From the NCBI GenBank assembly GCA_944359065.1, contig CALVSP010000005.1:1-42093 (forward strand): 42,093 bases of DNA, read 5' to 3'. The position numbers were made by a program, and so were the translations under genes. Below, piece by piece: positions 32,598-40,968 of this stretch (the stretch's first letter is position 1; each line of letters opens with the position of its first letter). The notes under the pieces were generated by a model. The model worked only from the letters and a program-made list of their open reading frames with translations. It made no database searches and had not been told where the DNA came from. Source of the DNA: an uncultured Bacilli bacterium. Its GTDB lineage: Bacteria > Bacillota_I > Bacilli_A > RF39 > UBA660.

Positions 32598-34289
32598 TTA
32601 ATACTCCTTTCCAAAAGCTGATGATATTGATTTATATTTAGATAAACTTGAACTGCCATTCCAAGTAATAAATCCGCCTGTTAATCCTGCATCATACAAT
32701 CCTTGTATCTCCTTAGATACCATACTAGCATCATATGTTACATAAGGTGATTTAATTGAATCATATGCTTGAATCCAAGTTCTTACAATAGCAGGAGTTG
32801 GTATTTCACTTTGTCTGGTCATAACAAATTCATTACCCCATAAATATAATAAATCATAAGGTATCGTCCAAACAGGTTCTTTAAATCCATATTCGTATGT
32901 ACTAAAATGATCAGGATATGGCATACCACTTATAACATCGGCTACATTACTTATAGCAGGCCAATATTGACCATAAGGAGTTACATAAGTATGGGCTGAT
33001 TCACCAAATACATCAATTGAAACATAAGCATCATACTTATGAATTTCATCACATGCATACATAACAAATCTTTGAATTGCTTGTGCTTTTGTTTCATTAT
33101 AAGTATTATTATAATTTATTTTGCCAGCATCTTCTAAAGATTTTACACGATCAGGAAATCTTACATAATCAAATTGAATTTCATTAAATCCTATTTCTTT
33201 AACTGATTCAATAGCTAAACTAACATTAAATTCCCAAACTTCTCTATTGAAAGCACTAGGCCAGTAAGAGCCATCATGATTATATGATTTACCAGTAGCA
33301 GTATCTAAAATAGTATCTTCAGGATGATCCTTAGAATAATAACTATCTTTAAATACCGTAATTCTTCCAATTGCATATAATCCTGCATCTTTAATCTTTT
33401 GAATAGCATTTTTATAATCATCATAACTATTAATTGCTTTTTCATAATTAGTCATTGAATATTCTTTCATCGCATTAGCGGGATAAGCCGGACTAGTGTT
33501 ATCTTTAATATCAACGACGATAGCATTAATACCAGATTCTTTAGCCAACTTAATATATTCATCAACATTTTTAACGACGCCAGCGTTCATATATAAACTT
33601 CGTACTTCATTAGGCATTACATTATCTTCAAATTTAGGCTTTTCATAAGGATAATAATCTAAGCTTCCAGCATCTCCACCACCCCAAGAATTACCTCTTT
33701 TTTTATGAATTTGGTAACTATCATCTTCATCATAGTTTTTTAATGAATCTTCTTCATTATTAACTAAATATTTGCCATAAACATAACCTTCATTATTATC
33801 GTATTTAACTTTATATACTTCAACACTGCCATCATCATTTAAATTATTATAACCTAATATTTCTAACTTTTCTCCTTTTTCAACTAAACCTTTAATTTTT
33901 ATACTGTCGATATCTTCATACAAAGTTAAAGAAGTTCTAACATACATTTCTTTTTCTTTAACAATATCTGTTTCCTCTTTAACTAAATCATTAACTAAAA
34001 TATAATATTCACTTTTATTATAACTTATTTTATAATATTCTTGATTATTATTAACTATTTTATCACCATTAACAATAACTTCCGTTCCTCTAGTTAATTT
34101 ATCAACCTCGTTATAATTCATATCATATAAAGGAACCGTTAAAGAAGAAGAAGCAACATACATTTTATCACTTGTTATTAATTCTCCTACGCCTTTAAAT
34201 AAATTAATTATAAGAGTAAAACATACAAAAGAAACTAAACCAGCAGCAATTAAAAAAATTATTACTCTTCCAATCCTTATTTTCCTCAT
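32598..34289 (-). CDS. Membrane-anchored DUF4015 (putative glycoside hydrolase) with SH3-like domains
   Basis: 563 residues, start at the ATG after AGGATGTG. One N-terminal membrane helix ('IIFLIAAGLVSFVCFTLII'), two bacterial SH3-like segments (about 45-100 and 105-175), then a DUF4015 TIM-barrel domain from about residue 220: 'GINAIVVDIKDNTSPAYPA', 'GRITVFKDSYYSKDHP', 'FNEIQFDYVRFPD' with likely catalytic Asp and Arg, and 'SIDVFGESAHTYVTPYG'. The domain belongs to glycosidase-like proteins of spore-formers. A cell-surface role in modifying wall or matrix sugars is likely. Operon with yutD; yunB is upstream. Confidence 0.85.
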   Translation of the reverse strand: MRKIRIGRVIIFLIAAGLVSFVCFTLIINLFKGVGELITSDKMYVASSSLTVPLYDMNYNEVDKLTRGTEVIVNGDKIVNNNQEYYKISYNKSEYYILVNDLVKEETDIVKEKEMYVRTSLTLYEDIDSIKIKGLVEKGEKLEILGYNNLNDDGSVEVYKVKYDNNEGYVYGKYLVNNEEDSLKNYDEDDSYQIHKKRGNSWGGGDAGSLDYYPYEKPKFEDNVMPNEVRSLYMNAGVVKNVDEYIKLAKESGINAIVVDIKDNTSPAYPANAMKEYSMTNYEKAINSYDDYKNAIQKIKDAGLYAIGRITVFKDSYYSKDHPEDTILDTATGKSYNHDGSYWPSAFNREVWEFNVSLAIESVKEIGFNEIQFDYVRFPDRVKSLEDAGKINYNNTYNETKAQAIQRFVMYACDEIHKYDAYVSIDVFGESAHTYVTPYGQYWPAISNVADVISGMPYPDHFSTYEYGFKEPVWTIPYDLLYLWGNEFVMTRQSEIPTPAIVRTWIQAYDSIKSPYVTYDASMVSKEIQGLYDAGLTGGFITWNGSSSLSKYKSISSAFGKEY

Positions 34290-34342
34290 ACTATCACATC
34301 CTGTAATTAGTATACCACAACTAGTATTTTTATACAATCAAA

Positions 34343-35080
34343 TTAACTAATTGGCAGTGTTATAGCAGGTGAATTTTGTAAACCATTTAAATAATAATTA
34401 GGAACTGTTCCTTGAATTAATTTTAAAGCGACAGGAATAGTAGTATCAATTGTTATTTTATCTGTCACAAAAGGTAAAATTAATTGTTCTGATAATTCTA
34501 AAACAATATTTACTTCAATCAAAGCATTATTTATACCATAATCTTTTACATTAGTATTAACATAGCTTACTATATCACCAACTAAACTAAATCTAACTGG
34601 TATTTTAGGTCCAATATTAGCTAAAAAAGAATTACCAAATATCACACCACTTGGTATTTCATAAATAATACCTTGCCTTAATTTGTCAGTATTATAATCA
34701 ATCAAAGCATCTGTGTTTAAATTTAGTAATTCTATTTTTCCTTGCTCTAAATACTTTAAATTTGTTTGTATTAAAGTAGTTGTATTGGTCAAAACTTGAT
34801 TTACAATAATTGGATTAAAATCAATTGCTTTTATTTCATTTTCCTCTTTAGTTATTATAAACAATTCATCAATATTTATATCTTTAAAATTTTTATTAAT
34901 CGCATCATTAATTATAATACTAGCTAATTTTCTAGCTTCCATATTAGCATAATCTAATAAAACAGGATTTATTTTTAAATTAATAAATTTAAAAGCTAAA
35001 AAAATAGATATAATTAATAAAATAATAATTAAGATACTATTTTTAAATTTAATTCTTTTTTTTAATCTAATTCTTCTCAT
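34343..35080 (-). CDS. yunB: Sporulation protein YunB
   Basis: 245 residues from the ATG after GAGGG. Basic N-terminus, one membrane helix ('SILIIILLIISIFLAFKFI', about 15-34), then an extracytoplasmic domain: 'NPVLLDYANMEARKLASIII', 'GIIYEIPSGVIFGNSFLANI', 'GPKIPVRFSLVGDIVSYVNT' and VTDKITIDTTIPVALKLI. This is the YunB pattern. In Bacillus, yunB is under sigma-E in the mother cell and is needed for efficient spore formation. It agrees with spo0A near the right edge. Confidence 0.9.
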   Translation of the reverse strand: MRRIRLKKRIKFKNSILIIILLIISIFLAFKFINLKINPVLLDYANMEARKLASIIINDAINKNFKDINIDELFIITKEENEIKAIDFNPIIVNQVLTNTTTLIQTNLKYLEQGKIELLNLNTDALIDYNTDKLRQGIIYEIPSGVIFGNSFLANIGPKIPVRFSLVGDIVSYVNTNVKDYGINNALIEVNIVLELSEQLILPFVTDKITIDTTIPVALKLIQGTVPNYYLNGLQNSPAITLPIS

Positions 35081-35141
35081 AATATCCCTCATTATATTTT
35101 ATTAAATTAAAATATTAATATTGCATATAGTATTGATTAAT

Positions 35142-35196
35142 AAAAAAAGAAGCTATTACAAAATTAATTATTTAATTTCGCAATAACTCTAACTTC
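35142..35196 (-). terminator. Terminator downstream of the pilin-like gene
   Basis: On the minus strand a long imperfect stem (GAAG ... TTATTGC ... TAATTTTGTAATA ... CTTC) is followed by seven T residues. Confidence 0.6.
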
Positions 35197-35302
35197 ACGT
35201 CAAAATTCTAAAACCTATTTTTGTTATACTGTGGATAACCTGCACCTTGCCATTTTCTTCGGCAAGGTGTGTCTTTACTTCGTTTATACTTATTTTTTTC
35301 AT
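35195..35302 (-). CDS. Possible small ORF (35 aa) after the pilin-like gene
   Basis: ATG preceded by AAGAAGAT, 35 codons, TGA. It starts 10 bases after the pilin-like stop. It spans a perfect 9-bp stem (CACCTTGCC / GGCAAGGTG, 35243-35269) without a T-run and is GC-richer than its surroundings. It could be coding, but the hairpin may be the real function (see findings). Confidence 0.3.
   Translation of the reverse strand: MKKISINEVKTHLAEENGKVQVIHSITKIGFRILT
35243..35269. other. Perfect 9-bp hairpin/cruciform downstream of the pilin-like gene
   Basis: CACCTTGCC, a 9-base loop, GGCAAGGTG. There is no T-run on either strand, so it is not an ordinary terminator. A consensus DnaA box (TTATCCACA on the minus strand) overlaps the flank at 35230-35238, most likely by chance. 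Confidence 0.6.
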
Positions 35303-35311
35303 ATCTTCTTT

Positions 35312-37075
35312 TTATATTTCATATGGACTTGACCAAGTACCATTACCTCCGGTAATGGTGACATCAGAGTTGACAACTATAACTGCACGAAGGCCATTCG
35401 TGCTGGACACATCATAGTAGTAGGCATTACCACAGTCGTACACGAACCAAGCGAAAGAACTACTTGTATATGGTGTCATTGTCCAATAATCGCTTGCATT
35501 ATTATAACTACTTGTACCATTATATCCATTAGTCAATATACTACTGCTTTGACTTGACAACATCTCGCCTATTCTTATTAATCCAACTGTTGCTTGTATA
35601 CTTCTTGTTGGTTCATCTTCTTTAAGTGATATTTTGTAATCATATCCCTTATCAAAATTATTTTGATACCAAGTATAGTTACTTACTAATTTTGCTTTTT
35701 CTGTTTCACTATTATTTGTTAGCCAATTTAATACATCTCCATTTAATTTTTGTCCTATTCCTGTTGTTGTTGAAAATGTATTGTTGGAACCATATGACAT
35801 ATTATATATTGTTCCAGATGTCTCCTCATAGTATCCATCTAGTATTAATTTTGTATTGCCAGTACTATCTTTATCTACTACACGATATTTTTTTCCAGCA
35901 AACAACACATATTCTCCACTTGTTGATTTTTCATTTAATTTTCCTGTTACTTCCACATTTTTATCTTCGTTTAAAATATATGGCCCGGATTGACTGCTCC
36001 AAGTTGCTCCTAGAGTACCATTACCTCCGGTAATGGTGACATTAGAGTTGACATTTATAACTGCACGAAGCCCACCCGTGTAGGACACAGCATTGCTGTA
36101 GGCACTACCATCGTAGTTCACGAGCCAAGCGAGAGAACTACTATATGGTGTCATTGTCCATTGATATTGTTCTATATCTAAATATGAACTACTACCACCA
36201 GCAAGATTATATTCATCTAGTGTTATTAAACCAACTTTGGCAGTCTCAGTTGATAAATTATTTGAGCAAGTTGTTCTTGCACTTGAACTACTAGTAGCAG
36301 TTTCACTACACCATGTTTGTTCTACTATTACATCATTTCCTCTCAATCTTGGATAAAAATAATTATTTAACCAATCTATAGCATAACTTTCATCCCAATT
36401 TTGAGCAGTATTTTCTGCACCCCAAGGGATTGCTGTTACATTTTCATCTGTTATTAATCTTACTGTTCCATCTGCATTTATTCCCATTACTCGCCATAAA
36501 AATCCTGAATACCATATATAATTGTTATTTGGATTTCCTTTTATATAACATCCATCCATATATTGGTATGTTGTTCCATCTGTTTTACAAGTGTCATTTT
36601 CATATACTAATTCTTTAGCTTTTTCTATTATTGGAAATGGTACAAATGCTACATCTCCATCATCACCACATTCTTCATCATCCATTGCAAATTGTCCATT
36701 TGAGCATAATGTAAATGTATGATTATTACTTTCAATAACTAATCCTGTTACTTTTCCATTTGAATAACTATTTGATATTACTGTAGCATTACCTAAGTTT
36801 AACATTTTCCCTATTTCCTCTTCGGTAAATGAAGTTTTAATTGAACAATCGATATCTTCACTACCTAATGTTCCCATTTGCTTTTTCATTTCGCTTGATG
36901 CACAATAGTTATTTATTCCCCCTAATATCATTTGCGCCTCAGACTTACCAGCAGATATTCTTGCATCTTCTACTACATCCAATATAATAGGTGTAGCAAT
37001 AAGTGCTACTATGGCTAGTATAATTATTACTGCTAGTAACTCAATCAAAGTAAAGGCATTGTGTCTTTTGTACAT
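35312..37075 (-). CDS. Large type IV pilin-like protein with two repeated C-terminal domains, probable diversity-generating target
   Basis: 587 residues, start at the ATG after AAAGGAG. It has a prepilin N-terminus: cleavage expected after Ala7 (RHNA / FTLIELLAV, Glu at +5) and then a hydrophobic helix. After a linker come two related domains of the DUF6273/C-type-lectin-like kind (about 165-355 and 375-580). Each ends in WTMTPY, a variable patch, then GLRAVI, NS and VTITGGNGT. Overall the two domains are distant, yet their last 146-149 bases are about 87% identical in DNA and differ almost only in first and second codon positions. The Ala at -1 is tolerated by prepilin peptidases. Probably a surface or pilus-tip binding protein. 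Confidence 0.8.
   Translation of the reverse strand: MYKRHNAFTLIELLAVIIILAIVALIATPIILDVVEDARISAGKSEAQMILGGINNYCASSEMKKQMGTLGSEDIDCSIKTSFTEEEIGKMLNLGNATVISNSYSNGKVTGLVIESNNHTFTLCSNGQFAMDDEECGDDGDVAFVPFPIIEKAKELVYENDTCKTDGTTYQYMDGCYIKGNPNNNYIWYSGFLWRVMGINADGTVRLITDENVTAIPWGAENTAQNWDESYAIDWLNNYFYPRLRGNDVIVEQTWCSETATSSSSARTTCSNNLSTETAKVGLITLDEYNLAGGSSSYLDIEQYQWTMTPYSSSLAWLVNYDGSAYSNAVSYTGGLRAVINVNSNVTITGGNGTLGATWSSQSGPYILNEDKNVEVTGKLNEKSTSGEYVLFAGKKYRVVDKDSTGNTKLILDGYYEETSGTIYNMSYGSNNTFSTTTGIGQKLNGDVLNWLTNNSETEKAKLVSNYTWYQNNFDKGYDYKISLKEDEPTRSIQATVGLIRIGEMLSSQSSSILTNGYNGTSSYNNASDYWTMTPYTSSSFAWFVYDCGNAYYYDVSSTNGLRAVIVVNSDVTITGGNGTWSSPYEI
35337..35485 (-). repeat. Candidate variable repeat VR-B (C-terminal copy)
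   Basis: 149 bases encoding about residues 531-580. It matches 36015-36160 except for one 3-base indel and 19 substitutions, 18 of them at codon positions 1 or 2 with the third base (C or T) kept. A 9-bp perfect stem (ACCATTACC / GGTAATGGT, 35339-35359) marks its 3' end. Confidence 0.7.
36015..36160 (-). repeat. Candidate variable repeat VR-A (internal copy)
   Basis: 146 bases encoding about residues 306-354, the partner of VR-B. The same 9-bp stem lies at its 3' end (36017-36037). Confidence 0.7.
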
Positions 37076-37164
37076 ATTTATTCTCCTTTCATATAGCAAA
37101 GACTGATATCTTTAATTTAATACAAGTATACATTATTTTTTTATTTTTGTCTAGTACTAAATTA

Positions 37165-37174
37165 CGCGCGCGCG
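37165..37174. other. (CG)5 run in an AT-rich spacer
   Basis: Ten alternating C and G bases in the otherwise very AT-rich region upstream of the pilin-like gene. The alternation could favour Z-DNA or be a slippage hot spot. No known regulator site recognised. Confidence 0.6.
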
Positions 37175-37185
37175 GAAAATTTTTT

Positions 37186-37214
37186 AAAAAAAATATCAGA
37201 AATAATTCTGATAT
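37186..37214 (-). terminator. Rho-independent terminator of the nrdD-nrdG operon
   Basis: ATATCAGAA / TTCTGATAT, a perfect 9-bp stem with a 4-base loop, then eight T residues on the minus strand right after the nrdG stop. Confidence 0.9.
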
Positions 37215-37759
37215 TAAATATAAACACTAGTTTTTTTCTTCATATTATATTCCTTTAAAGAATTATATTTTGAAACTAAAACTATTTTATTTTCCTTTAA
37301 ACTATTTGGTACATCGATAATTCTTTGGTTGCTCGAGCCTTTAAAATACAAATCCAAACTTCTTTGATTTAAAATAAATGGTCCATCAATTAAAACATCA
37401 ATATATTTTAATAATTCTAAATATTTATTATCTTTAATTAAATCTTCATACAAGAATCCTGTATAACACCAAACATTTAATTTTTTATCTTTACAATGTT
37501 TAGCTATTAAAGTACAAGCTTCAGCTTGATAAAATGGATCACCACCTGATAGTGTTATGCCATCTTGACCACTTAAACTATCTATTTCTTCTATAACAGA
37601 ATCAACATCAACTAAATATCCTTCTTCAAATGACCATGTTTCAGGATTATGACATCCTTTGCAATGATGAGAACACCCTTGAGTCCATATAACTGTTCTA
37701 ATTCCTTCACCATCAACAATACTATCTGGTTGCAAAGAAGCTGCTAATCTAATTTTCAT
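37214..37759 (-). CDS. nrdG: Anaerobic ribonucleotide reductase activating enzyme (radical SAM)
   Basis: 181 residues. The radical-SAM cluster motif CxxxCxxC is present as CSHHCKGC (about residues 30-37), preceded by 'SIVDGEGIRTVIWTQG', and the SAM-binding GGDP-type motif is 'ITLSGGDPFYQA'. NrdG uses a [4Fe-4S] cluster to make a 5'-deoxyadenosyl radical that installs the glycyl radical on NrdD. Its ATG overlaps the stop of the 53-aa glycyl-radical gene by one base (TAATG), so substrate and activator are translationally coupled. Confidence 0.94.
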   Translation of the reverse strand: MKIRLAASLQPDSIVDGEGIRTVIWTQGCSHHCKGCHNPETWSFEEGYLVDVDSVIEEIDSLSGQDGITLSGGDPFYQAEACTLIAKHCKDKKLNVWCYTGFLYEDLIKDNKYLELLKYIDVLIDGPFILNQRSLDLYFKGSSNQRIIDVPNSLKENKIVLVSKYNSLKEYNMKKKTSVYI

Positions 37760-37920
37760 TATAAAGCTTTTTCTAAATCTTTTGTACCATGTTTAACGCG
37801 ATCACGTTCTTCTGCTCTTTTACCATCGTTAAATCTATCTACAGTTCCTACTAAATAACCTGTAATTCTTCTAATTCTTTCAAATTTAACGCCTTCGCCA
37901 ACTTTTTTTTCTTCTTTCAT
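37759..37920 (-). CDS. Separately encoded glycyl-radical C-terminal piece of NrdD (53 aa)
   Basis: ATG with a strong AGGAGG site, 53 codons. 'FERIRRITGYLVGTVDRFND', followed by GKRAEERDRVKHG, is the sequence normally found at the very C-terminus of NrdD; the Gly in RITGYL is at the position of the radical-bearing glycine. The 769-aa NrdD upstream stops just before this segment. The two proteins would have to assemble, with this peptide supplying the radical loop. It lies between nrdD (11-base gap) and nrdG (1-base overlap). Confidence 0.8.
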   Translation of the reverse strand: MKEEKKVGEGVKFERIRRITGYLVGTVDRFNDGKRAEERDRVKHGTKDLEKAL

Positions 37921-37931
37921 TTTAAATCCTC

Positions 37932-40241
37932 CTATCTTCCATAATTCATTGAAATATTTTTAACTGTTTCGATACTTACACCTTCACAGTCATGTCTACC
38001 ACAACCTGGGCATACATCACCAATTACTCCTGTATAACCGCATACTGGATCTCTATCTACTGGATGATTAATTGCTCCATAACCGATACCCTCTTTATGC
38101 ATTATACGAACTATTTTTTCAAATGCTTCTAAGTTATTAACTGTATCACCATCTAATTCAACATATGTAATATGTCCTGCATTAGTTAAAGCATGATATG
38201 GTGCTTCAATATGTATTTTATCTGCTGCTGTTATTTTATAATAAACAGGTACATGGAATGAATTAGTATAGTATTCTCTATCCGTAACTCCTTTAATTTT
38301 TCCATATATTGCTCTATCAATATTAGTAAATCTACCTGATAATCCTTCAGCTGGAGTTGCTAATAAAGTGAAGTTTAAATTGTATTTACTAGCATATTCA
38401 TCACATTTTTTACGCATAAATGAAATAATTTCATAGCCTAATTTACGAGCATCTTCATCTTCACCGTGATGTTTACCAACTAAAGCTTTTAAACATTCAG
38501 CTAAACCGATAAATCCAATTGATAAAGTCCCGTGTTTATATATTTTTCTTAAGCGATCATTTGGTTTTAATTTTTCTGAGTCAATCCATACACCACTACC
38601 TAATAAGAATGGGAAATTGTATGGTTTCTTAGTACATTGAAATTCAAATCTTTCTAATAATTGATCTCTAACTAAATCCATTTTTTCTTCTAATTCAGCA
38701 TAAAAGCCTTTTAAATCAGCTTTATCTCCATTTACAATTCCATGTTTAATACCTAAACGTGGTAAATTAATAGTTGTAAATGATAAATTACCACGACCTG
38801 GAGTAACTGCTTTATCTGGATCTACTACATTAGCCATAACTCTTGTACGACATCCCATATAAGCAACTTCTGTATTGTAATCTCCTTTATAAAATTGTTT
38901 ATTAAATGGCGCATCCATAAATGAGAAATTAGGGAATAATCTTTTAGCTGATACTTTGCAAGCTAACTTAAATAAATCATAATTAGGATCACCTGGATTC
39001 AAATTTGTTCCTTCTTTTACTTTAAAGATAGATATTGGGAATATTGGAGTTTCTCCTTTACCTAATCCAGCATCAGTTGCCAATAAATAATTTTCCATAA
39101 CCATTCTACCCTCAGCGGAAGTATCAGTACCAAAATTTATAGATGAAAATGGTACTTGAGCTCCAGCTCTTGAATGCATTGTATTTAAATTATGAATGAA
39201 AGCTTCCATTGCTTGATAAGTAATTCTATCTGTTTTAGCAATTGCTTTATCATAAGCCATACTTAATAATCTTTCAACTTCAGTTGATTCTTTAGCAAAA
39301 TGATAAAAATCCTTTATATCAAATTCGATACTATCTAATTTATCAATTTCTTTAGCAATACTACTCATATTGATAAATTTTGCAAAATCAGTAAAATCTA
39401 ATAAATCAGCGATTGTTTGTTTAAATTGTTTTTTAAATGTATTAAGTACTCCCGGAGCCATATAATAATCAAATGCTGGAATACTTTGACCTCCGTGTTG
39501 ATCATTTTGATTAGATTGAATAGCAATGGCTGCTAAAGCACCATAAGACATAATATCCTTAGGAGCTCTTAAATGACCATGACCAGTTGAAAAACCATTT
39601 TTAAATAGTTTATTTAAGTCAATTTGTGTACAAGTAGTAGTTCCCATTGGATAAAAATCCATATCGTGAACGTGAATATCGCCACTATCATGAGCTTCAC
39701 TAAATTTGTATTTCATCAAATAAGATTTACAAAATTCTTTTGATACAGTACTACCATATTGTAACATCGTACCCATAGCAGTATCACCATCAACATTAGC
39801 ATTTTCTCTTTTAGCATTTTCTTCACTAGCTGATTTTAATCCTAAACCTTCAATTGCTTTTAAAAACTTATGCAATTGTTTTTCATCAGAAAACATCTTA
39901 CGAGATATGTTTCTTCTTTCTCTATATTCAGAAAAACTTTCATAAACTTCTTGATATCCTTTTTTTTGAAGTTCATCTTCAATCATATCTTGAATAGTTT
40001 CTATTTTAATCTTATCTTCACCTTTATATTCTTTTTCAATTCTTTTTAAAACGCCTTCATAAACTTTGTTAATGTCTTTAGAAGTGTATTTAATTTCATC
40101 CCCTGTTTCTTCATCAAATTCATTAACGCTATCAAAGCCTTTTTTAATGGCTAAAGCAATTTTAGAGCCATTAAAATCTACTTTTTTACCATTTCTTTTT
40201 ACAACTTGTAAAGTTACTAATTTTTCTTCTACATCTATCAT
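37932..40241 (-). CDS. nrdD: Anaerobic ribonucleoside-triphosphate reductase, large part lacking the glycyl-radical end
   Basis: 769 residues. Residues 5-100 are an ATP-cone allosteric domain ('LQVVKRNGKKVDFNGSKIAL'). The catalytic barrel follows with 'HDSGDIHVHDMDFYPMGTTT', 'GGQSIPAFDYYMAPGV' and 'SINFGTDTSAEGRMVMENYL'. The end has the zinc-site cysteines, DPVCGY and VCPGCGRHDC. The protein stops at NISMNYGR, where other NrdD proteins continue into the radical loop R-x-x-GYL; that loop is on the next ORF. The enzyme makes deoxynucleotides without oxygen. Confidence 0.93.
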   Translation of the reverse strand: MIDVEEKLVTLQVVKRNGKKVDFNGSKIALAIKKGFDSVNEFDEETGDEIKYTSKDINKVYEGVLKRIEKEYKGEDKIKIETIQDMIEDELQKKGYQEVYESFSEYRERRNISRKMFSDEKQLHKFLKAIEGLGLKSASEENAKRENANVDGDTAMGTMLQYGSTVSKEFCKSYLMKYKFSEAHDSGDIHVHDMDFYPMGTTTCTQIDLNKLFKNGFSTGHGHLRAPKDIMSYGALAAIAIQSNQNDQHGGQSIPAFDYYMAPGVLNTFKKQFKQTIADLLDFTDFAKFINMSSIAKEIDKLDSIEFDIKDFYHFAKESTEVERLLSMAYDKAIAKTDRITYQAMEAFIHNLNTMHSRAGAQVPFSSINFGTDTSAEGRMVMENYLLATDAGLGKGETPIFPISIFKVKEGTNLNPGDPNYDLFKLACKVSAKRLFPNFSFMDAPFNKQFYKGDYNTEVAYMGCRTRVMANVVDPDKAVTPGRGNLSFTTINLPRLGIKHGIVNGDKADLKGFYAELEEKMDLVRDQLLERFEFQCTKKPYNFPFLLGSGVWIDSEKLKPNDRLRKIYKHGTLSIGFIGLAECLKALVGKHHGEDEDARKLGYEIISFMRKKCDEYASKYNLNFTLLATPAEGLSGRFTNIDRAIYGKIKGVTDREYYTNSFHVPVYYKITAADKIHIEAPYHALTNAGHITYVELDGDTVNNLEAFEKIVRIMHKEGIGYGAINHPVDRDPVCGYTGVIGDVCPGCGRHDCEGVSIETVKNISMNYGR

Positions 40242-40266
40242 AATTTCCTCCTACAGTTCTAAATTA

Positions 40267-40295
40267 ATTATAGTTAAATGAATTCTAAAAGTCAA
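40267..40295 (-). promoter_or_regulatory. Promoter of the nrdD operon
   Basis: Minus strand TTGACT (40295-40290), 17 bases, TATAAT (40272-40267). No clear NrdR box pair is visible near it. A GAATTC lies in the spacer. Confidence 0.8.
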
Positions 40296-40599
40296 TAAAA
40301 ATTACTATTTTTTTAAAAATAAAATTACTAAAAAATTACTTTTTTCAAAATATCATTTATTTTCAATATTAAAAAAAGTATATTAATTTATAGATAATAA
40401 AAATAAATATTTTTACTATTTTTTCTTTATTTTATAATTGAATATAGCAATAATTAATTTATTATTAATTCTATTTTTTTACAAAAAATTGTCATTTTTA
40501 AACTATAAGCAAATTTTGTTTTTTTAATTTTTTAATTTTTTTACCAAATACTGTTAATATATTTTTACTATCTTCTAATTAATTATAATATACTATAAT
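40296..40599. other. AT-rich divergent intergenic region, no gene seen
   Basis: About 300 bases of nearly pure A and T between nrdD and the 122-aa gene. Apart from the nrdD promoter on its left edge and TATAAT boxes at 40584 and 40594, I see no ORF, hairpin or repeat that I can support. Confidence 0.6.
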
Positions 40600-40968
40600 A
40601 TGAAAGAAGAAATAAAAATATTAGATGCTCAATTTGTAATATCTTTTGGTATAATTTTTACTATTATTATTTCGATAATTATCAATTATGATGTTAAACA
40701 AAAAGTATTACATAAAAAAAGAATCTTTAATGATAATCAAAAAAGATACTTAAATTTGATTAATCGAATTATTTTTATATTGATAGTTATTTATAGTTTA
40801 TATATAAGTTATTTGCAATATGAATTAAAGAGTAAAACTAATCCTAAACCATATATTCACCAAGTATATGCCAATGCATTAAACTTGTTTGCTGGATTAA
40901 TATTTTTATATGTTATATTAGAAAATTGGAATAAGGAAGGTATCAATAATACCCAAAACATTATTTAG
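40600..40968 (+). CDS. Small membrane protein (122 aa), unknown
   Basis: Three membrane helices: 'FVISFGIIFTIIISIIINY' (about 11-29), 'IIFILIVIYSLYISYL' (about 56-72) and 'ALNLFAGLIFLYVILENW' (about 92-109). No family recognised. No Shine-Dalgarno site precedes the ATG; two TATAAT boxes lie 11 and 1 bases upstream, so the mRNA may be leaderless. The 3' end overlaps the convergent 290-aa gene by 8 bases. Confidence 0.6.
   Translation: MKEEIKILDAQFVISFGIIFTIIISIIINYDVKQKVLHKKRIFNDNQKRYLNLINRIIFILIVIYSLYISYLQYELKSKTNPKPYIHQVYANALNLFAGLIFLYVILENWNKEGINNTQNII

Noticed and set aside
35230..35238. Consensus DnaA box as part of a replication origin
   Set aside because: A single site with no cluster, no AT-unwinding context and no dnaA/dnaN genes nearby; most likely chance.
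35312..37075. Plain tandem gene duplication as the explanation for the two similar segments
   Set aside because: Only the last 146-149 bases are nearly identical while the surrounding domains are very diverged, and substitutions avoid third codon positions; simple duplication would spread differences along the whole domain and include many synonymous changes.
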